A DNA stretch of 62,899 bases from Rhodocyclaceae bacterium (GCA_028713915.1 JAQTNK010000023.1:1-62899); one strand, 5' to 3'; shown: positions 10,437 through 20,216, numbered from the stretch's first letter. Notes: generated by a model not told the origin, from the sequence alone. Numbers and translations: made by a program.

Positions 10437-13274
10437 CTATGATCTCCACATCAGATTGGTGTCGGCGGTCCAGAAGAGATTCGAATCGGTTCCGGACCAG
10501 AAATAGGGTGCGTAGATGGAATAGCCGACTTGCGTCCAGGGGCCACGGACAACGCCGACGCCGCACACGCGGATCATGGTCGATGGGCCGTACAAGGCGG
10601 TCGAGTTCATGGTCGTCGCCGTCGTATTGCCGATGCGCGTCCACGAAAGGCCGTCGGCACTCTGCTCGACGAAGTATTCATCGGCGCCGGCGGCCGCCTG
10701 CCAGGAGATCACCATCCGGCTCACGTCGTCGGGCATAGAGGCGGCGAGAAGGCCCGTCACGACCGGGACCGTCGGCACGGCGGGAAGTTGCCAAGCCGTG
10801 TCGCCCGGGGCCGCGCCGGTGTCGGCCGTGTGCACCGCATCGGACTCGATCACGACCGACAGGTCGGCCGTCTCGGCGCTGCGCGGCTTGACCGTGAGCA
10901 GCCGAACGCGGATGAACTCGCTGTTCGATGGCCCGAAGGCATATCGTGCGCGCTCCCGGCCCAGGCCGACATCCGGCGTCGGGTCGGTCGCCGGGTTCCA
11001 GCCGGTGAGTTGAACCCGATGCAGATCCGCTCCGGCGATCGCCGTCCAGGGGCCGGCCACGCTGCCGTCGCGTTTCGAAAACGCGATCATGAAACTGCCG
11101 CCGGCGGACCAGTCCAACGGCTCGGAGACCGTCGCGATTCCCGTCGCCGCGTCCCAGGCGACGATCTCGCCGCCCTGGCCCCATTTCGGCATGTCGTGCT
11201 GCACGCCGAGAAGATCGCCGAGGCTCGGAATGAAGCCTTCCATCTCGCTTTTCCAGCCGGCGAGTCGCCGGCGATAGAGGTTGCAGGCGCACATGTACAT
11301 GCCTTCGCGCCACGCCTGGTTGCGATCGGTGACGCCGAAGATCGTGATCGGCGCCGGCACCGCCTGCGCGCTTCCCGCGAGCGCTGCGCGCACGACGCGA
11401 AACGTCCAGGTCGTGCTGTCGAAATACGTCATGTCGACGCAATCCGGCGTGTCGGCCGTCGGCATCAGGTACTGCATCGAAAAGCTGCCGCGCACCATGT
11501 TGCGCGACGTGAAGAGCGTCACGGGCACGGTGGCGGCCTGGTCGCGCACGCAATGGAGCACGCCGGATTGCATGAAGGGCATCGCACGGCCGGCTCTGGC
11601 GATCTGCGTCAGCGCTTCCCAAACCGTCATCGTCGAATCGAAGACGCCGTCGAAGTGGTCGCCGCGCGTCGCCCAGGTTTGATCAAGCGTGTAGAGCGCG
11701 TCCAGGTCGATGCGTTCCGGTGGCAAGCTCCCGCCATTTGATGTCATCGCGACGTAGGCGAATGTCCACGCGAGCGAGCGCGTCGGAGCCGGAGAACTCC
11801 AGCCCGTGATCGGCGACCAGCTCGGAATCTTGCGCGTGGCCACGAGATTGACCAGGCGGCTTGCCTGATAGGAAAGGTTGTTGCTCGCGCGCATGCGCAT
11901 CGCCACGAGCGTCACGTTTCCGTACTGCTGCGTTCCCGGCAGGTAGGCACGCATGCCGGCCCAGTCGAGCTCGTGGCCGGCTTGCGATGCGGTGTCCTTG
12001 ACGTCGGTGCGCGCCAGGCGCACCTGGTAGCGGCCTGCGGCAACCGTGTAACGGTAGCTGCGCCGCTGCGGCGTCGTGGTCGCCGCCGAAAACGATTCGT
12101 TGCCGAGAATCGTCCAGGAACCGAGTGCCGCGCCCGTATCGTCGATCAACTGAGCCCACACGGTCCAGGACACGCTGCGCGCATCCAGACCACCGCTGGT
12201 ATTGGCGTAGTAGAGGCCGCGCGAGAACACCACGTCGATCGCGATCGCGTTGGCTTGAGTCGTCGCCGCATTGGCCGTGAACGGCCCGAGCAGGCGCCAG
12301 ATATTGACGCTCCCGCTCGTCGTTCCGGTCGGCACCGTGACGGTGAACGTGTCGCCCGTCGGTACGCTGGCCACGACAAAGTCCCCCGTCGTCGCGCCGC
12401 CGCTGGTGAAGGTCAAGAAGACGCGGCTCCCGGTCAGCAGCCCATGCGCCGTGGCCGACACCGTCAGCACCGTGCCAGACTGGCTGTAGGTCGCGCCCGG
12501 CGTCGCCGTCAGGGCTTCCTGTCCGGAGACATCGCCGCTCGTCGTCACCGACGTCGGAAACAGCGTGACGGTACCGTACGGCGGGATGACTTCCGTGGTG
12601 ATGTCGTCGAACGACGTGATCGACGTGTCGGCGATGTTGATGCTCTCGATCGAATAGTCGCCCTGGCCGATCATCAGCAGCTGGTAGAGGTACTGCTCGT
12701 TTGCCTCGTATTCGACGTAGGGTTGGGCCGCAAAGTCAGGAAATATCTGATGGCGCCCGAACATCTCGGGGATCGCCGCGCCGAGCCGCGCCTGGTTGCC
12801 TTGTGCGCCCAGCGAATAGGTCGGCGATGGTGCCGCAAGCGTCGTCGCCTGTTGCGGCGTGGGCGCACGCGGCGCTGGGAGCATGGCCGAGATGAGCATC
12901 TGGCCAATAATCCCGATCGCGCCCTTGAGCACGGCCATGCCCATTTCGCCCAGGCCGAGACCAAGACTGTCATTCAAGAATCCGGCTGCCGGCCCCATCA
13001 CGGCCATCAGGGCAATGGAGAGCACGATCGACATCGGGTTGGAGCCGCCTCCGCCGCCGCCCTGCGGCAGCACCACGAACACGACGCTGTCGCCATCGGC
13101 CACGCGACGGTTCCAGGTCTGGCGAAGCGCCGGCAGGCCGTTGATGAGGCAAATGAACGGCGCTTGCGTGCGCGGCGCCAGTGCGCGCAGGCGTCGGCGG
13201 CGGCGCAGCGTCGTCGATGTCCGATGCAGCATCGGATGGAAGGGATCCCGGCAGACCGTGACGAGCGCTTTCAC
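10437..13274 (-). CDS. Phage tail tip / central fibre protein (lambda J-like)
   Basis: The product has 945 residues from a GTG at 13274 that overlaps the NlpC stop as GTGA. The N-terminal part (ALVTVCRDPFHPML, then FICLINGLPALRQTWNRRVADGD and a glycine run) is typical of the J-like tail protein of transposable siphoviruses. A hydrophobic stretch follows (about residues 80-130), then baseplate-hub-like domains and fibronectin-like C-terminal modules (VPVVTGLLAASMPDD). It forms the tip that contacts the host and to which the tape measure attaches. The open frame extends further upstream but only as an overlap with the NlpC gene. Confidence 0.85.
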   Translation of the reverse strand: MKALVTVCRDPFHPMLHRTSTTLRRRRRLRALAPRTQAPFICLINGLPALRQTWNRRVADGDSVVFVVLPQGGGGGGSNPMSIVLSIALMAVMGPAAGFLNDSLGLGLGEMGMAVLKGAIGIIGQMLISAMLPAPRAPTPQQATTLAAPSPTYSLGAQGNQARLGAAIPEMFGRHQIFPDFAAQPYVEYEANEQYLYQLLMIGQGDYSIESINIADTSITSFDDITTEVIPPYGTVTLFPTSVTTSGDVSGQEALTATPGATYSQSGTVLTVSATAHGLLTGSRVFLTFTSGGATTGDFVVASVPTGDTFTVTVPTGTTSGSVNIWRLLGPFTANAATTQANAIAIDVVFSRGLYYANTSGGLDARSVSWTVWAQLIDDTGAALGSWTILGNESFSAATTTPQRRSYRYTVAAGRYQVRLARTDVKDTASQAGHELDWAGMRAYLPGTQQYGNVTLVAMRMRASNNLSYQASRLVNLVATRKIPSWSPITGWSSPAPTRSLAWTFAYVAMTSNGGSLPPERIDLDALYTLDQTWATRGDHFDGVFDSTMTVWEALTQIARAGRAMPFMQSGVLHCVRDQAATVPVTLFTSRNMVRGSFSMQYLMPTADTPDCVDMTYFDSTTWTFRVVRAALAGSAQAVPAPITIFGVTDRNQAWREGMYMCACNLYRRRLAGWKSEMEGFIPSLGDLLGVQHDMPKWGQGGEIVAWDAATGIATVSEPLDWSAGGSFMIAFSKRDGSVAGPWTAIAGADLHRVQLTGWNPATDPTPDVGLGRERARYAFGPSNSEFIRVRLLTVKPRSAETADLSVVIESDAVHTADTGAAPGDTAWQLPAVPTVPVVTGLLAASMPDDVSRMVISWQAAAGADEYFVEQSADGLSWTRIGNTTATTMNSTALYGPSTMIRVCGVGVVRGPWTQVGYSIYAPYFWSGTDSNLFWTADTNLMWRS

Positions 13275-13678
13275 GCCGCTCTCCGATAGGCCGCGATGAT
13301 CTTCCAGCCGTGCAGCGCGAGGCTCGCGCGGCGCTGGAAGACGACCCCCGCCCCCTCGACAGCCGACAGCACGCCGCCGCCATCTGCTGCGCACCAGATG
13401 CCGACGTGATGCGGCTTCTCGCCCAGCGACAATTCGATGGCGTCGAACTCCTGAAGCGCCTGCCGATCGACCGGCGTCCATCCGGAATGCATGCGCGCAT
13501 CGGCAAAGGCTCGGCACACGGCGAGCGGCTTGTGGGCGTCGACATCGACCACCGGTAGAGCGATGCCCAGCTGCTCGCGATAGACGGCGCGCACCAGGCC
13601 CCAGCAGTCGTAAGCGTTTGGCCCCTGGGCGCCGTTTTCCCAGGGCTTGCCGAGGTAGTCGAAAACCCAGCGGCTCAT
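13271..13678 (-). CDS. Tail-tip NlpC/P60 peptidoglycan hydrolase (lambda K-like)
   Basis: This 135-residue C40-family peptidase has catalytic Cys25 in NAYDCWGL and a histidine in KPHHVGIW (about residue 91), with a second His in ALHGWK. Such proteins sit in the tail tip of siphoviruses and cut cell-wall peptides during DNA entry. The gene overlaps its neighbours by 4 nt at both ends (ATGA upstream, GTGA downstream), consistent with coupled translation with DUF1833 and J. Confidence 0.88.
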   Translation of the reverse strand: MSRWVFDYLGKPWENGAQGPNAYDCWGLVRAVYREQLGIALPVVDVDAHKPLAVCRAFADARMHSGWTPVDRQALQEFDAIELSLGEKPHHVGIWCAADGGGVLSAVEGAGVVFQRRASLALHGWKIIAAYRRAA

Positions 13679-14199
13679 GCCGCTAGTCCCGGGAAGCGGT
13701 CGGAGGTGTAGGTCTCGAAGGGGAATTTCTTCGCGGCCAGATTGCCAAACCCAGCCTTGGCCGTGATGCGAAAGACGTCGGCCGTGATGTCGCTGATGAT
13801 CAGGGTCAGCGGCGGCACCATCTGCGGCCCGGACAGATCCGTCGACAAGTAGGGCCGATAGGTGACCTCGATATAGTCGGAGGTCTGCGCCGCCTGGTCG
13901 ATGTAGGGCAGGATGTCGCCGCCGACGTTATCGATCGTGATCTCGATCTCCGGCAACGCCGTCTTGTCCAGATCCGGCAGCGCGAAATCGAAGGCGAACG
14001 CGACGAACGTCACCTGGGCGCCGGGATCGACGGGCGCCGTCGCCTCGAGCGTCGCCGTCAGATCCTTCTTGTCGCGCACCACGCGGATCGGCGTGGTGAA
14101 GGTCGGGTGGCGAAACTCCAGCGTATGCAGGATGACGACATTGCTCGGTGCGGAGGCGTACGCCTCCTTTAGCGCCTGCTGCAACGAAGGATCAGGCAT
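13675..14199 (-). CDS. Phage tail protein, DUF1833 family
   Basis: The 174-residue protein (MPDPSLQQALKEAYASAPSN, then LHTLEFRHPTF and DNVGGDILPYIDQA) matches the DUF1833 family found upstream of NlpC-type tail genes, functionally comparable to lambda L-like tip proteins. Its stop overlaps the NlpC start. The exact position in the tail tip is inferred. Confidence 0.78.
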   Translation of the reverse strand: MPDPSLQQALKEAYASAPSNVVILHTLEFRHPTFTTPIRVVRDKKDLTATLEATAPVDPGAQVTFVAFAFDFALPDLDKTALPEIEITIDNVGGDILPYIDQAAQTSDYIEVTYRPYLSTDLSGPQMVPPLTLIISDITADVFRITAKAGFGNLAAKKFPFETYTSDRFPGLAA

Positions 14200-14578
14200 T
14201 GCGCACCTCGAGGCTGGCCTTTACTTCCCAGACCAGGTTGCTGACCAGCGTCGGCTTGTACGTCCCGACGAAGCGGCATTGATGCGACCCGAAGATGCCG
14301 TAGCTGCCGTCGGCCAGCGTCAGCGGGAACCACGCGGCGCCGGCGGCGGCCGTATCGCGAAACCAGGTGCGAAAGTCCGCGAGCTCGGATGCCTTGAGGC
14401 GCCAGGTCACCGAGTAAGTATCGGGAATCGAGGTGAAGCGGCCACGCACCCGTGCCGATCCCGTATCCATGTCCGTGCGTACGGTGCCGTCGTCGGGCAC
14501 GAAGCCGTAGCCGGTAACGATCGGCGGCGGCAGCAGGCCGATGTCGGGCAGCGTGACGACGAGCAGAGGCAGCAGCAT
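14192..14578 (-). CDS. Phage minor tail protein, unknown function
   Basis: The 128-residue protein has WRLKASELADFRTWF and FPLTLADGSYGIFG, and its 3' end overlaps DUF1833 by 8 nt. Small proteins with a TWF-type motif occupy this place in transposable siphoviruses and are thought to join the tape measure end to the tip, like lambda M. The function is inferred from position only. Confidence 0.65.
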   Translation of the reverse strand: MLLPLLVVTLPDIGLLPPPIVTGYGFVPDDGTVRTDMDTGSARVRGRFTSIPDTYSVTWRLKASELADFRTWFRDTAAAGAAWFPLTLADGSYGIFGSHQCRFVGTYKPTLVSNLVWEVKASLEVRNA

Positions 14579-14580
14579 GG

Positions 14581-15441
14581 TCAGGCGTAGACGATATTGG
14601 CCGCCACGTCATAGAGCGCGACGGCCGTCGTATCCGCATCGGGCATCGCGCCCGTGACGGCCAGCGCGATGCCCGCCGAAAATGCGATGCCGGTGTCCGA
14701 CGGAATTCCGACAGATCCCGAACTATTGGGCGCAATCGGAATCGTCATCACCGGAATATCGGTGCCGACCGTCGGCGCCGACGACTTGTTGTAGAGCTTG
14801 AGGAAGCGCCAGGAGGCAGTCGTGTTGGCGACATAAATCGAATACAGCGTGCCGGCCGCATTCTTAATCAATGTCGCATTGGTGGTCGCTGCCGAAATCA
14901 GCTTGGCCACCAGCGCGCCGCCAGTCGTTTTGGTGGCGATCGTGACGGCGCCGATGGTGGCCGATCCCGCCTGCAGCGTCACGTAGGGATCGGGCTCCAT
15001 CGCACCGGTGCAGGGGGCGAGGAGCACGGCACACGTGCCGCTCGTATAGGCCGTGGCGCGCACGCGGAAAGCGGTGAAGCCGTTGACATCGCACACCCAG
15101 GCGCGCGCCGTATTCGTCAGTGCGCCGGTGGTCGACTCCAGCGCCGTCTTGTCCGAGCGCAGCGAGAGGATCGGAAACCAGAGGACGCCGCCGTCCATCG
15201 ACACTTCGAAGGCGAGGTTTACGCCCGCATAGGTGCCGGAGATCTGGAAGGCCATGTACGCGGCATCGGTCGCGTTGATCTGCACCGTTTGTCCGGACCC
15301 CGTGATGTTGCCGCTGACTTGCGACAGCGCGTTGACGGGAGCAACTTCCTGGATGACGGCAGTGGCGCCGCCGACGGTGCGCGTTTGCACGGCCAGCTGG
15401 GTGCCGGCGACGGACTGCGGAAGAGTGACGGTGGTTTCCAT
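14581..15441 (-). CDS. Phage structural protein downstream of the tape measure
   Basis: The 286-residue product is rich in Thr, Ala and Gly with predicted beta strands (GSGQTVQINATDAAYMAFQI, then EVSMDGGVLWFPI). There is no signal peptide or catalytic motif. It lies between the tape measure (12 nt) and the tip genes (2 nt), so it is probably a distal tail or tail-decoration protein. No family was recognised with confidence. Confidence 0.6.
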   Translation of the reverse strand: METTVTLPQSVAGTQLAVQTRTVGGATAVIQEVAPVNALSQVSGNITGSGQTVQINATDAAYMAFQISGTYAGVNLAFEVSMDGGVLWFPILSLRSDKTALESTTGALTNTARAWVCDVNGFTAFRVRATAYTSGTCAVLLAPCTGAMEPDPYVTLQAGSATIGAVTIATKTTGGALVAKLISAATTNATLIKNAAGTLYSIYVANTTASWRFLKLYNKSSAPTVGTDIPVMTIPIAPNSSGSVGIPSDTGIAFSAGIALAVTGAMPDADTTAVALYDVAANIVYA

Positions 15442-15453
15442 GAGGTCTCCTGA

Positions 15454-18400
15454 CTATCGTCCGGCGCCAGCGGCCGGGTTGAGGGCGTAACGAGGTTCCA
15501 TGACCTGGGCCAGGCCAAGGCCGCGCGCCACACGGTTGCCCATGAAGGCCTCGGCCTGCTCGAAAAGGATATGCACATCGAGGCCGTTCGCCGTTTGCGT
15601 GGTCTGTACGGTCGGCGTCGAAGGGGCGCCAATGACGTTGACGTTGACGACCGGTGCAGCGCCGGCGCCAGGCCCGGCGCCATAGGCCTGAACGGCCGGC
15701 TTGTTGTCGCCGCCGCGCAACGGCGACATGGTGTCATCGGGGCGGTCTTCGCCGGCGCGGCCGATCGCGCCCGCCTGGGCGAATCCGGAAAGGGTCGGCG
15801 AAGACGAGATGGCGTTGGCGTACGGCGAAGGCGTGCCGCCCGTGACCACCTGGCGCGTGAGCGCATCCGTCAGCGTCTTAAGCGTGGCGTCGGCGATGCT
15901 GCCGGCGCCGGCACCGGCTCCCGCATCGGCGCCGTAGGCCTTGACGCCGAACTTGCTGTCGGCATCACGCGACGGCGCCGGCGTGCCATCGGAACCGGAT
16001 CCGCCGGCGCTGCCGAAGGCGCCCGCCTGGGCGAAGCGGGACAGCGTAGGCGAAGACGAGATGGCGTTGGCGTACGGCGAAGGCGCGCCCGCCGTGCCGC
16101 GCCAGTCGCCCGAAACGGGATCCGCCGGCGCCGGCACGGCCCCCGTGACGACCTGGCGCGTGAGCGCATCCGTCAGCGCCTTGAGCGTGGCGTCAGCGAT
16201 GCTGCCGGCACCGGCGCCGGTACCCGGTTCGGCGCCGTAGGCCTTGACGCCGAACTTGCCGTCGGCATCACGCGACGGCGCCGGCGTGCCATCGGAACCG
16301 GATCCGCTGGCGCTGCCGAACGCGCCCGCCTGGGCGAATCCGGAAAGGGTCGGCGAAGACGAGATGGCGTTGGCGTACGGCGAAGGCGCGGCCGCCGTGC
16401 CGCGCCAGTCGCCCGGAACGGGATCCGCCGGCGCCGGCACGGCCCCCGTGACGACCTGGCGCGTGAGCGCATCCGTCAGCGCCTTGAGCGTGGCATCGGC
16501 GATGCTGTTGGCGCCGGCACCGGCACCTGGTTCGGCGCCATAGGCCTTGACGCCGAACTTGCTGTCGGCATCGCGCGACGGCGCCGGCGTGCCATCGGGA
16601 CCGGCTGCGCCGGCGCTGATGAAGGAGCCCTCCTGGGCGAAGCGGGACACGGTCGGCGATGACGAGATGGCGTTGGCGTACGGCGAAGGCGCGCTGCCCG
16701 TGCCGCGCCAGTCGCCCGGAACGGGATCCGCCGGCGCCGGCATGGCGCCCGTGACGACCTGGCGCCTGAGCGCATCCGTCAGCGCCTGGAGCGTGGCGTC
16801 AGCGATGCTCCTTGCACCGGCCCCGGCGCCCGGATCGGCGCCATAGGCCTGGACGCCGAGCTTGCCGTCGGGATCGCGCAACGGCATCGGCATGCTGACG
16901 GGGCCGGCTCCGCCAGCGCTGCCGAAGGCGCCCGCCTGGGCGAAGCGGGACAGGGTCGGCGAAGACGAGATGGCGCTGGCGTACGGCGAGGGCGCGCCGC
17001 CCGTTCCGCGCCAGTCGCCCGGAACGGGATCCGCCGGCGCCGGCATGGCCCCCGTGACGACCTGGCGCGTGAGCGCATCCGTCAGCGCCTTGAGCGTGGC
17101 ATCGGCGATGCTGCCGGCGCCGGCGCCGGCACCCGGATCGGCGCCATAGGCCTTGACGCCGAGCTTGCCGTCGGCGCCGCGCTGCAGCGGCATGACGGCC
17201 TCGGGGCCGGCTTCGGCGAATACGCCGCCCTGGGCGAAGGCAAACACCTTTGGCGTGTCGTAAACGCCGTTGACGAAGGAATGCAACGAGGGCGAATTGA
17301 AGACGTCGCCCTTCGCAAAGCCGGCCCAGGCCATCGCGGCATCGGACAGGGTTGTATCGGCGGTGTCTGAGGCCATCGCAGTGACGCTGCCGACGTCGGA
17401 GGAACCGCCAAAAAAACTGCTTAATATGCCGCTGATACCGCCGGCAGACTTCATTGCCGCAGCGAGGGGGCCAGTGATATTGGCTTGGTTCTCGATGCGA
17501 AGCATATCGGCGATGATCGAGTTGGCGAGGCTCGAAAAGCTCATCTTGCCCGTCATCTCCAGATTCACCAGCTGATCGTCGATGCCGCGCAGCGCTTTCG
17601 TCATCACCTGTTCCGACTTCGCGGCGACGTCGTTGACCTGGTCGAGATACTTCTGGAGTGATACGTCGGCCCCGTATTCCCAGGAGGCGTTGAGTTGATC
17701 TTGTACGGCGGCGAGCGCGATGGCCGCTTCACGCTGCGCGTCGGTCGCAACGGCAACTTTTTGCAATTCGGCTTGATATTGGTCTGCGAGTTCGCGCTTC
17801 CCGCGATACATGTTGTCGAGTTGGGCAGAGGCCTTGCGGCCTTCCTCATCGACCTTGGCCAGCGCGTCTCCGAGCTTGCGCTGGCTTTCGGGCATGATCT
17901 CCATGCCGCGTAACGTCGCGTCATTTTGCTTAGCGAAAGTCGCTTGCAAGTTCCCGACGATTTGATCCGCGTGCGCTGCCGACAGAGCCACCTCGTCGAG
18001 AGCTAGCTTGGTATCGTCGATCTCCTTGGTTTTTGCCTGCCCAAGGTCCTGCGCGGCTTTCTGCATCTCCCCTTCAGCGCGCGCCGCACCAGGTTTGTCT
18101 CCAGCCTTCTGGGCAGCCTGGTATTCCTGCACCAACAAGGCATACCGTTGCTGAAAGCGATTGAACTCGATGTCGTAACTCTTTGTCGCCGCATCCTGCT
18201 CGTTGTCCAGGCCCAATTTGACGTTGCGCTTCTCGGCCTCCAGTTGCGCTTTTGTGCTGTCGTCGACGAGCTTGAGTTTCTCGTCGAGCAGCGTCTTTTC
18301 GGTGTCGTAGGCCTCGCGCCCGGCGGCCTTGCGGGCGTCGAGAATCTGCTTGTCGATCGCGGCGATGGCTTCAGCCTTCCCGCGCTCCAGTGCCAAGGTC

Positions 18401-19881
18401 TCGTCGTCGTTGGCGCCTTTCGGTATGAACTCGGGATTCTTTTCCGTGCCGTCGCCGGCCAACTTCACGCGCTCCGCCTTGGCTTGTTGAACCTTATACG
18501 AAAGCGAATACTTCCTGATCACATCGAGGCCCGCGTTCTGACGATCACGCGCCTGGGCTGCATCGGACTTGGCGATCGCCGCGCGCCCTTTCGCGGCAGC
18601 ATCCTCCACCGCCCGCAAATATTCATTTGTCGCGGCAGCGAGTTGCTCCTGGAGCGTCGATTTATAAGCCGCATAGAGCGGCGAGGTGAGTTTGTCGCGC
18701 AGCCCCTGAATCGTCGTCATGGCCGATGCCATGCGCTCTTCTGGAGTCTTCGTCCGGCCATTTCCTTCGGCCGCGCCCCTGCTGTTTTCGGCTGCATCCC
18801 AGAATTTCGACCAGAGATCCTTGGCGGATTCGAGGTACGTCATCTGGTGGCTGACGGCACCGCTGACGTCGTCGAGATGCTCCTTCAGCTTCTGCGCCAG
18901 CAGCAGCTGCGCCTCGCCGGCGAGACCCTGCTGCTCGAGCATGTCGATGTGCTCGCGATCGGTCGCCGTCAGGAAGTGCATCGACTGGTTCAGTTGGTCG
19001 GCGCCCTTGGCCGGATCGGCGAAGAGCTTGACCAGCTCGGGCGTAACCTTGGCGACATCCTGCTCCGTCGCTTTCGCGAACTCGCCGGCGATCGCCGCGA
19101 CGTCGCCGATGGCCTGCGCGCCGACGCGGCCCGACGCGACGAGCGCCGTGACGATGTCCTTGCCCTCGCCGATGGTCAGCGTGCCGGTGGCCGAGATCTG
19201 CTCGGCGAGCGCCCGCATGGTCCCGCGCGTCTGTCCGGCGAAATCGTTGGTCGCGGCCAGCGCCGTGTTCATCGCCTCCATTTCGGCGACGCCGTCGGAA
19301 TACGCCTTGACCAGGCCGATCGCCGAGCCGAGCGTGGCCACCGCGATCGCGCCGAGGCCGAGCAAAGCGGTTCCGGACAGATTGATGCGCTCGGCCAGCA
19401 CCAGGAAGCTGCCCGGCATGCGGGAGATGTTGCCGGCGATCGCCTCGTGGCCGAGCACGATCAGTTCGCGCCGCGCGCCGGCGGTGGCTAACGCGCCCTT
19501 TTCCGCCGCGGCCGCGGCCGCGCCGTGCGCCGTCGCGCTGGCGGCGCCGAAGCCGGCAGCCTCCGCTTTCGCCGCCTGCAGATCCGTGACGATCTTCTGC
19601 ATGGCGACGTCGTAGCGGGTATCGTCGGGCATGCCGACGGCACCGGTGCGCGCCGCGGCGGAAAGCGAATTGAAGTCGGCCTGCAGCGAACGCAGCTTCG
19701 CGCCGAGCGGATCGTACTTGTCGATCAGCTTCTGGGCCTCGGTGGACGTGTCGCCCAGGGCGGCGCTCGAATCCCGGGCGGCCTGGGTGACCTTGGCGAC
19801 GTCGGCCGCGACTCCGGAAAACTTCTGGCTCTCGGAAGCATCGACCCGCAGCCGCAGGCCGAACTGGACGTCTCCGCTCAT
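15454..19881 (-). CDS. Tail tape measure protein with amplified C-terminal repeats
   Basis: The 1475-residue protein starts MSGDVQFGLRLRVDASESQK, as in siphovirus tape measures. It has a hydrophobic segment (ALLGLGAIAVATLGSAIGL) near residues 170-195, long coiled-coil stretches, and the usual end motif FAQGGVFAEAGPEAVMPLQ followed by DGKLGVKAYG. After that motif the protein continues with four full copies and one shortened copy of a 101-residue unit built from the same motif. Tape measures set tail length and are ejected with DNA. The start overlaps the chaperone stop (ATGA). The repeats are unusual; see findings. Confidence 0.92.
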   Translation of the reverse strand: MSGDVQFGLRLRVDASESQKFSGVAADVAKVTQAARDSSAALGDTSTEAQKLIDKYDPLGAKLRSLQADFNSLSAAARTGAVGMPDDTRYDVAMQKIVTDLQAAKAEAAGFGAASATAHGAAAAAAEKGALATAGARRELIVLGHEAIAGNISRMPGSFLVLAERINLSGTALLGLGAIAVATLGSAIGLVKAYSDGVAEMEAMNTALAATNDFAGQTRGTMRALAEQISATGTLTIGEGKDIVTALVASGRVGAQAIGDVAAIAGEFAKATEQDVAKVTPELVKLFADPAKGADQLNQSMHFLTATDREHIDMLEQQGLAGEAQLLLAQKLKEHLDDVSGAVSHQMTYLESAKDLWSKFWDAAENSRGAAEGNGRTKTPEERMASAMTTIQGLRDKLTSPLYAAYKSTLQEQLAAATNEYLRAVEDAAAKGRAAIAKSDAAQARDRQNAGLDVIRKYSLSYKVQQAKAERVKLAGDGTEKNPEFIPKGANDDETLALERGKAEAIAAIDKQILDARKAAGREAYDTEKTLLDEKLKLVDDSTKAQLEAEKRNVKLGLDNEQDAATKSYDIEFNRFQQRYALLVQEYQAAQKAGDKPGAARAEGEMQKAAQDLGQAKTKEIDDTKLALDEVALSAAHADQIVGNLQATFAKQNDATLRGMEIMPESQRKLGDALAKVDEEGRKASAQLDNMYRGKRELADQYQAELQKVAVATDAQREAAIALAAVQDQLNASWEYGADVSLQKYLDQVNDVAAKSEQVMTKALRGIDDQLVNLEMTGKMSFSSLANSIIADMLRIENQANITGPLAAAMKSAGGISGILSSFFGGSSDVGSVTAMASDTADTTLSDAAMAWAGFAKGDVFNSPSLHSFVNGVYDTPKVFAFAQGGVFAEAGPEAVMPLQRGADGKLGVKAYGADPGAGAGAGSIADATLKALTDALTRQVVTGAMPAPADPVPGDWRGTGGAPSPYASAISSSPTLSRFAQAGAFGSAGGAGPVSMPMPLRDPDGKLGVQAYGADPGAGAGARSIADATLQALTDALRRQVVTGAMPAPADPVPGDWRGTGSAPSPYANAISSSPTVSRFAQEGSFISAGAAGPDGTPAPSRDADSKFGVKAYGAEPGAGAGANSIADATLKALTDALTRQVVTGAVPAPADPVPGDWRGTAAAPSPYANAISSSPTLSGFAQAGAFGSASGSGSDGTPAPSRDADGKFGVKAYGAEPGTGAGAGSIADATLKALTDALTRQVVTGAVPAPADPVSGDWRGTAGAPSPYANAISSSPTLSRFAQAGAFGSAGGSGSDGTPAPSRDADSKFGVKAYGADAGAGAGAGSIADATLKTLTDALTRQVVTGGTPSPYANAISSSPTLSGFAQAGAIGRAGEDRPDDTMSPLRGGDNKPAVQAYGAGPGAGAAPVVNVNVIGAPSTPTVQTTQTANGLDVHILFEQAEAFMGNRVARGLGLAQVMEPRYALNPAAGAGR
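15658..17166 (-). repeat. Tandem 303-bp repeat array inside the tape measure gene
   Basis: Units on the minus strand are 17166-16864, 16863-16561, 16560-16258 and 16257-15955 (each 303 bp), then a 252-bp unit at 15954-15703 lacking 17 codons, then a 45-bp partial unit. Each begins K(L/F)GV(K/Q)AYGA, continues SIADATLKALTDAL, APADPVPGDWRGT and SPYANAISSSPTLS, and ends FAQ(A/E)G(A/S)F.SA plus a polar linker. The frame is kept throughout and copies differ at few positions, so duplication looks recent. Confidence 0.92.
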
Positions 19882-20216
19882 ATTGTCGTCTCCCGCGGGT
19901 ACCAGGTGTCCAGCACGCTGCGCTCCATGATTCTCAGCCCGTTAAACACGCTCTTGCGATCGCGCTTCTTGATGTCCAACAGTCCCAGCGTCGCCGGGAT
20001 CGCCGCGTAGTCGAGGCCGATCGCACGGCCGGCGACGACGCGCCATTGCGTTTCGAGCGCCAGGAAAGCTTTCACGGTGGCCCAGTTTTCCGGCCAGACT
20101 TCGCAGCGATTGCGCCTCTCGCCCGTCTCGACTCGCAACCCGAAGGCCGCCAGTGCAACGGCCGTTCCCTTTTCGTCCTCGGCGCCGCGCACCCAGTAGC
20201 GCGCGGCCTCGATCAG
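19878..20216 (-). CDS. Tail assembly chaperone, frameshifted extension (lambda GT-like)
   Basis: This frame has no plausible start of its own; its open part upstream lies wholly inside the preceding chaperone gene. A -1 slip at AAAAAAC (20222-20216) joins 110 upstream residues to 112 encoded here, beginning LIEAARYWVRGAEDEKGTA and ending DTWYPRETTI, giving a 222-residue fusion. The fused minor product probably binds the tape measure during tail assembly, as lambda gpGT does. The extension contains a compact DUF1799-like segment; that family name is tentative. Confidence 0.8.
   Translation of the reverse strand: MIEAARYWVRGAEDEKGTAVALAAFGLRVETGERRNRCEVWPENWATVKAFLALETQWRVVAGRAIGLDYAAIPATLGLLDIKKRDRKSVFNGLRIMERSVLDTWYPRETTI

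Noticed and set aside
15571-17149. Series of plus-strand open frames of about 99 codons spaced by 303 bp
   Set aside because: They are shadows of the tandem repeats in the tape measure gene on the minus strand, not separate genes.
15658-17166. CRISPR array or minisatellite
   Set aside because: The 303-bp units are in-frame protein repeats without the short repeat/unique spacer structure of CRISPR; no other array was seen in the window.
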